Positions 59,976-64,000 of a stretch of 64,000 bases of DNA are shown piece by piece; position 1 is the first letter of the stretch; the number at the start of each line of letters is the position of its first letter. The stretch spans positions 310,001 to 374,000 of the forward strand of contig JADJCA010000029.1 of assembly GCA_016703425.1 (NCBI GenBank). Reading direction: 5' to 3'. Source of the stretch: Myxococcales bacterium. GTDB lineage: Bacteria > Myxococcota_A > Polyangia > Polyangiales > Polyangiaceae. The position numbers were made by a program, and so were the translations under genes. The notes below the pieces were generated by a model, which was given only the letters and a program-made list of their open reading frames with translations, did not search any database and was not told the DNA's origin.

Positions 59976-61547
59976 ATGAGCGCCCCCGTGCGTGAGGGCG
60001 AGGTCCTCGCCGGCAAGTACCGCGTCGAGCGCGTGCTCGGGGAAGGCGGCATGGGCATCGTCGTCGCGGCGACCCACCTGCAGCTCGAACAGCGCGTCGC
60101 GCTGAAGTTTCTCCTCGAGGAGGCGTTGGCCAGCGAAGAGATCGTTCACCGCTTCCGCCGCGAAGCGCGGGCCGCGGCGCGCATCAAGACCGAGCACGTG
60201 GCGCGCGTCATTGACGTCGGTGAGCTCGCCTCGGGCGCGCCGTTCATGGTGATGGAGTACCTCGAGGGGAAAGACCTCGAGGACATCGTCAACGAGCGCG
60301 GCCCCTTGCCGGTCAGCGAAGCCGTCTCCTACGTCATGCAGGCGCTCGAGGCCGTGGCCGAGGCTCACGCGGCGGGCATCGTGCACCGCGATCTCAAGCC
60401 GGCGAACCTCTTCTTGGCGCGTCGCCCCGACAAGACCGCCATCGTCAAGGTGCTCGACTTCGGCATCTCGAAGTCCCTCGATCCAACGACCGGCGCCCTC
60501 ACCAGCACGAGCTCCATCCTCGGTTCGCCGCACTACATGTCGCCGGAGCAGCTGAGCTCCTCGAAGCGCGTCGACCAACGGACCGACATCTGGGCCCTCG
60601 GGACGATCCTCTACCAGCTCCTCACGGCGCGCCTCGCGTACCCCGGCGATTCGATGCCGCAGATCGTCGCAGCGATCCTGCAGAACGATCCCGAGCCGCT
60701 CAGCAAGGTGCGTCGCGATGTGCCCGAGGCCCTCGCGCGCGCGGTGCACCGGTGCCTCGAGACCGAGACGAAGGCGCGCTTCGCCAATGTCGGCGAGCTC
60801 GCACTCGCGCTCGCCCCGTTCGTCGCCGACGCCGAGGGGCACGCCTCTGCCGACTCGGTCGCGCGCCTCTCCGGCACCGCCGCTCACGCGGCCACCTTTC
60901 GTCCGCCCGCCAGCAGCGCCGAGGGAGCGACGGAGACGCCGCGTGCCGGTGCGGCGACGCTGCTCTCTTCGTCAGAGGCTTCGTCAGAGGCTTCGTCCGC
61001 TCCTTCGTCGGGGCCTTACTCGTCGCCGTCGTCAACGGAGCCGTCGGCGGAGGCCGCGCCGGGCGCCGGCAAGGCGACGGCATGGTCTGCTGGCCACGCG
61101 ACGGGCCCGAAGACTGCGGTGGCCCAGTCGATGGACGCGCGCGCCGAGAGCCCGTCGTCGTCGTCGCGCTCTCGGGCTGTGATCGCCGTCCTCGGGGTCC
61201 TCGGCGGCGGCGCCCTCGCGTTCACGCTCGCGCGGAGTACCCCGACCACGACGGCGGGCGCGCGCACCGCGGAGAATGCGCCGGCGTCGGCTTCGCCGGA
61301 GGCCCCGGTGCCGTCCGTCCTTGCCGCACCACCCGCGTCGGCGTCGGCGTCCGTCGTGACGACCCCTTCGCCGAGCGCCGCCGTCGCGCTTTCTTCTGCG
61401 TCGCCGTCTTCGTCTACGCCGGCCCCCGTGCGCGTCGGCACCGCGGCACCGCCTGCACGAACAGAAACGCGAACGGAACCCAAGAAGCCGCCGGCACCAC
61501 CGGCTGCCTCGAGTGACAAAGGTCGCCTCTTTATGGAGCTGAAATGA
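59976..61547 (+). CDS. Eukaryote-like Ser/Thr protein kinase with transmembrane segment
   Basis: A 523-residue Hanks-type kinase. Glycine loop YRVERVLGEGGMGIVVAAT, VALKFLLEE (ATP Lys), GIVHRDLKPANLFLAR, VKVLDFGISKSL and SPHYMSPEQLSSS cover the catalytic domain (about residues 15-285). A Ser/Ala-rich juxtamembrane region precedes one membrane helix (AVIAVLGVLGGGALAFTLA, about residue 400) and a Pro/Ser/Ala exported tail. ATG 59976 fits the usual short N-terminus; an ATG at 59892 would add 28 residues. Stop overlaps the TPR/PEGA partner gene (ATGA). Confidence 0.93.
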   Translation: MSAPVREGEVLAGKYRVERVLGEGGMGIVVAATHLQLEQRVALKFLLEEALASEEIVHRFRREARAAARIKTEHVARVIDVGELASGAPFMVMEYLEGKDLEDIVNERGPLPVSEAVSYVMQALEAVAEAHAAGIVHRDLKPANLFLARRPDKTAIVKVLDFGISKSLDPTTGALTSTSSILGSPHYMSPEQLSSSKRVDQRTDIWALGTILYQLLTARLAYPGDSMPQIVAAILQNDPEPLSKVRRDVPEALARAVHRCLETETKARFANVGELALALAPFVADAEGHASADSVARLSGTAAHAATFRPPASSAEGATETPRAGAATLLSSSEASSEASSAPSSGPYSSPSSTEPSAEAAPGAGKATAWSAGHATGPKTAVAQSMDARAESPSSSSRSRAVIAVLGVLGGGALAFTLARSTPTTTAGARTAENAPASASPEAPVPSVLAAPPASASASVVTTPSPSAAVALSSASPSSSTPAPVRVGTAAPPARTETRTEPKKPPAPPAASSDKGRLFMELK

Positions 61548-62620
61548 GCACGCGCATCGGGTCTTCGCGTTTCGTCACCGCCGCGCCGCGCTGGTGCTTG
61601 GTCGTCGCCCTCGCCGCGGCCACACTTCTCGGCGCAGCGCCCTCCGAGGCGCAACGTCGACGCCGCCCTCGGCCCGTCACACCGACCGCACCCGTGCCCG
61701 TCGTCGCTCCGGTCGCACCAGTGGCGCCCCAGCGGCCGACCTTGGCCGAATCCCTCAGCGGCGATGCGCGCGCCGACTACGACTCGGGTCGCGAGCTGTT
61801 CCGCGACGGCGATTTTGCCGGCGCCCTCGTGAAGTTCGAGAGCGCGCACAAGAAGTCCGCTGACGCGCGCCTCCTCTGGAACATGGCGGCTTGCGAGAAG
61901 AACCTTCGCCACTACGCCAAGGTGCTCGAGCTCGTGCGCCGGTACCTCGCCGAGGGCGGCGACAAGCTCGACGACAAGGATCGCGCGGAGGCCACCGACC
62001 TTCTTCGCACCGTCGAGCCGCTCACCACGAAGCTTCGCGTCAACGTCAACGTGCCCGGGGCCGAGGTGGCCATTGACGACGTCGTGGTCGGCACGTCGCC
62101 CATGACGGAGCCCGTGATCGTCGACATCGGGATGCGTCGCGTGCGCGTTCGCAAAGACGACCACAAGGAGTTCACGACGCAGATGCCTGTGGGCGGGAGC
62201 GCGGAGGTCGCCCTCGTCGCCTCGCTCGTGCCGATCGTGCACGAAGGGAAGTTGTCGGTCACGGCCAAGGACGGGCAATCGATCTACGTCGACGGAAAAC
62301 TCGTGGGCACGGGCCGCTGGGACGGCGTCGTCAAGAGCGGCGGCCACCAGATTCGCGTCATCGCTCCGGGCATGAGGCCGTTTCAGTCAGAAATCGTGGT
62401 GCAAGACGAGCAGGCCCGGACCGTTCCGGTGACCCTCGAGAAGGAGCCGGAAGCGCCCTCGAAGGTTCCCGCCTGGGTTTGGATCGGCGGCGGCGTGCTC
62501 CTCGCGGCCGGTGCCACCGTGGGCGCCGTCGTCATCTTTCGCCCCGAGGATCGCACCGAACCGGCTCCCATCGGAAACCTGGCGCCGGGCAACGTGCAGG
62601 CGTCGGTCCGCTTCCGATAA
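61544..62620 (+). CDS. Secreted TPR/PEGA-domain protein, kinase partner
   Basis: A 358-residue protein with a signal peptide (VVALAAATLLGAAPSEA) and a Pro/Val linker, TPR-like helices (YDSGRELFRDGDFAGALVKF, LLWNMAACEKNLRHYAKVLE), a PEGA-like beta domain (VNVNVPGAEVAIDDVVVGTS), a second PEGA unit (GQSIYVDGKLVGTGRWDGVV) and a C-terminal membrane helix (VWIGGGVLLAAGATVGAVVI). Cotranscribed with the upstream kinase through an ATGA overlap. This kinase-plus-PEGA arrangement recurs in the window at 47.5-49.8 kb. It likely senses or binds envelope components. Confidence 0.85.
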   Translation: MSTRIGSSRFVTAAPRWCLVVALAAATLLGAAPSEAQRRRRPRPVTPTAPVPVVAPVAPVAPQRPTLAESLSGDARADYDSGRELFRDGDFAGALVKFESAHKKSADARLLWNMAACEKNLRHYAKVLELVRRYLAEGGDKLDDKDRAEATDLLRTVEPLTTKLRVNVNVPGAEVAIDDVVVGTSPMTEPVIVDIGMRRVRVRKDDHKEFTTQMPVGGSAEVALVASLVPIVHEGKLSVTAKDGQSIYVDGKLVGTGRWDGVVKSGGHQIRVIAPGMRPFQSEIVVQDEQARTVPVTLEKEPEAPSKVPAWVWIGGGVLLAAGATVGAVVIFRPEDRTEPAPIGNLAPGNVQASVRFR

Positions 62621-62648
62621 GCCGGCGTCAGGCCCACCGACGCGCCCG

Positions 62649-63323
62649 TCAGCTCGAGCTCGCGAGCCGCGGTCGAATCTCGCGGAGGTAGCTCGCCGAC
62701 GACGGCGCGTGGCACGACGCGCATGCGCCGTCGAAGCCGACGTCGTCGCAGCTCCGGCAGACCGTGAGCGCCTCGTAGGGCGTGGCGTCGACGAGGTAGT
62801 CGACGAGGAAGAGCGAAAGGACGCGCGCGGCGAGGCGCATCTTGGGCTGATCGACGGGCAGCCACACGAGCTCTCCGGCATGACGCGCTGGCTCGAGATG
62901 ACCGTCGCGCATGGCGAGCGTCACTGCGTTCCATTCGCCCTCCGAGAGCTCAACCAACGCGTCGACGACGACGCGACGGGTCGCCGCGAGGAGCTCGGCG
63001 ATGGAGCGCTCGCTGATGGGCGCGGCCTCGTGGCGTGACTCGCTCGCGCCGTCGTCGTCCGCCCCCTCGGCTTCGGCGCTCACGTTCGCCAGGGCGCGAT
63101 ATGGACCGCATAGCCATTCCGCCAAGTCGCGTTTGTCCCAGCCGTCGCGAGCCCCGTCGAGGAACGCAAGCCCCGTCTCGCGACAGGCCTCGGCAAACGT
63201 CGAGGGGGTTTCTTCCGCGCGGTCCAACGGCTCCACCTCGATGGATTCTGCAAACTTGGTGCTCACGCCTGCGGGCGTCGTTTGGAACCGCCCGGACGCC
63301 CTCGGTGTCCCATTTCCGCTCAT
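62649..63323 (-). CDS. Uncharacterised protein with C-terminal zinc ribbon
   Basis: A 224-residue cytoplasmic-looking protein. A helical body (ACRETGLAFLDGARDGWDKR, ALVELSEGEWNAVTLAMRDG) is followed by a C-terminal CxxC pair, TVCRSCDDVGFDGACASCH, typical of a small zinc ribbon. ATG 63323 is chosen; the longer frame to 63446 is less coding-like. No family recognised. Converges with the TPR/PEGA gene (28 bp between stops). Confidence 0.65.
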   Translation of the reverse strand: MSGNGTPRASGRFQTTPAGVSTKFAESIEVEPLDRAEETPSTFAEACRETGLAFLDGARDGWDKRDLAEWLCGPYRALANVSAEAEGADDDGASESRHEAAPISERSIAELLAATRRVVVDALVELSEGEWNAVTLAMRDGHLEPARHAGELVWLPVDQPKMRLAARVLSLFLVDYLVDATPYEALTVCRSCDDVGFDGACASCHAPSSASYLREIRPRLASSS

Positions 63324-63492
63324 GGTGCCGCTCTCGAGGCTCTCGTCGGCGACCGATGGACCAGCGGAGATCCGCCGGGCCGTTGCGCGAAAATTACACT
63401 CGCTGGGCACCGTCGACAGGTGCCACGTCGGGATCCGTCGGGCCAACTTTCTGCAGACCCTTTGGCTGGAGCCCTCAGCGGTCAGAGGCCCT

Positions 63493-64000
63493 TCAGAAGG
63501 TTCCGACGGCGGCTGCGCCGGCGCCCATCGGAACGAACGCGATCGACGGAACGTTCGCTTGCCGAGCCGGCCTGGTCTTTGGTGTCGCGCTCGCGGGGCC
63601 GACGCTCACGGTGCGCGGCGGCAGCCAGAGGGCGACGAGCAACGCGCCGAAGGTCTGCATGGCGCCGCTCGTGATGAGCGCGGCGCGCGTGGCCGTCTCT
63701 TCGATGCACGGATCGACGGGAATCAACTCGGAGCCGGGCGGCGGGGTGCAGTTGGGGCGCTTCGCAAAGGCCATGAACGGCCCCGCGACGGGGATCAGAA
63801 GCTCGCGATCGGCGCTGCGCTTCGAGGCGGCGCCGAAATACGCCGTCGGCGCGTAGGCGAGGAGCAAGACCGTCGCGCCGCCGATGAGGAGGCCGGTGGG
63901 CCTCGACACCTCCGAAGAGGCGACCCCGTCGGCGGAAGGGCGCGTCCTTACCGGCTCGATGTCCTGCCGTGGCGCGCTCTCGACCTCGATGCGATCGTGC
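63493..64000 (-). CDS. Membrane protein, N-terminus beyond the window
   Basis: At least 169 residues; the reading frame is open to the right edge, where it reads RIEVESAPRQDIEPVRTRPS, so the start probably lies outside, although a GTG at 63909 could serve. Two hydrophobic segments are visible (GLLIGGATVLLLAYAPTAYF and ITSGAMQTFGALLVALWLPP) around a loop with a cysteine pair (NCTPPPGSELIPVDPC). The plan matches the C-terminal part of the kinase-associated membrane proteins seen elsewhere in the window. Function unknown. Confidence 0.55.
   Translation of the reverse strand, partial: HDRIEVESAPRQDIEPVRTRPSADGVASSEVSRPTGLLIGGATVLLLAYAPTAYFGAASKRSADRELLIPVAGPFMAFAKRPNCTPPPGSELIPVDPCIEETATRAALITSGAMQTFGALLVALWLPPRTVSVGPASATPKTRPARQANVPSIAFVPMGAGAAAVGTF

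Noticed and set aside
59868..60887. Long minus-strand frame opposite the second kinase
   Set aside because: Antisense to clear kinase motifs; Gly/Arg/His-rich shadow of kinase codons.
1..64000. tRNA, rRNA, insertion sequence or prophage genes
   Set aside because: Looked for cloverleaf-like arms, transposase motifs and terminal inverted repeats by eye and found none; a covariance-model search would be decisive for tRNAs.

Overview
The window is very G+C-rich. It is dense in secreted lipoproteins with Asp/Ala/Gly-rich linkers and carries eukaryote-like Ser/Thr kinases, TPR/PEGA partner proteins, an FHA-sigma54 activator, a CarH-type B12 photoreceptor beside carotenoid genes, and a C-terminus resembling the MYXO-CTERM tag. 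Together these point to a myxobacterium (Myxococcota, probably Polyangiales). This is inferred from gene content only. I saw no rRNA, tRNA, CRISPR array, insertion sequence or prophage; it looks like ordinary chromosome.

Layout. 0-7 kb: lipoproteins, a class 3 lipase-like lipoprotein and a 64-residue double-glycine-leader peptide. 7-13 kb: methyltransferase, an orphan FMN glutamate-synthase-domain protein, a cutinase/PETase-like hydrolase, a MarR regulator, a decayed gene remnant and a zinc-ribbon protein. 12.9-15.8 kb: an NAD kinase-like gene behind an SPFH gene, then a NrtR-type Nudix/winged-helix regulator whose promoter lies inside a near-perfect 34-bp palindrome. 16-20 kb: a PAAR-headed polymorphic-toxin-like protein and a VWA lipoprotein. 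20-22.5 kb: a tightly overlapping amrB-amrA-amrS (AmmeMemoRadiSam) operon. 22.5-24.5 kb: small secreted proteins.

24.5-35.2 kb is a carotenoid cluster. carH is divergent from crtI-crtB-(CruA-like cyclase), followed by crtZ, an acyltransferase, a glycosyltransferase, crtC and crtD, with crtE divergent from crtD. The gene set fits a monocyclic, 1'-hydroxylated carotenoid that is glycosylated and acylated, under B12/light control. crtI and the glycosyltransferase are each broken by a one-base change in a C4 run, and crtC has no visible start codon.

35.2-48 kb: rtcB-rlmN operon, membrane and outer-membrane proteins, LamG and other lipoproteins, an EamA transporter and an enoyl-CoA hydratase. 47.4-51.2 kb: a PEGA-like protein, a Ser/Thr kinase and a divergent FHA-sigma54 activator. 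52-58 kb: a DUF1592/DUF1552 pair, a frameshifted AgmX-like protein, a collagen-repeat protein and its lipoprotein neighbour, and a 2H phosphoesterase running into an anomalous poly-C tract. 58.7-64 kb: a lipoprotein, a second kinase overlapping a TPR/PEGA partner, a zinc-ribbon protein and a membrane protein that runs off the right edge.

Four genes show single-base frameshifts that can be placed at four-base G/C homopolymers, and there is one poly-C tract. This pattern leaves open that some lesions are sequence errors rather than real mutations.
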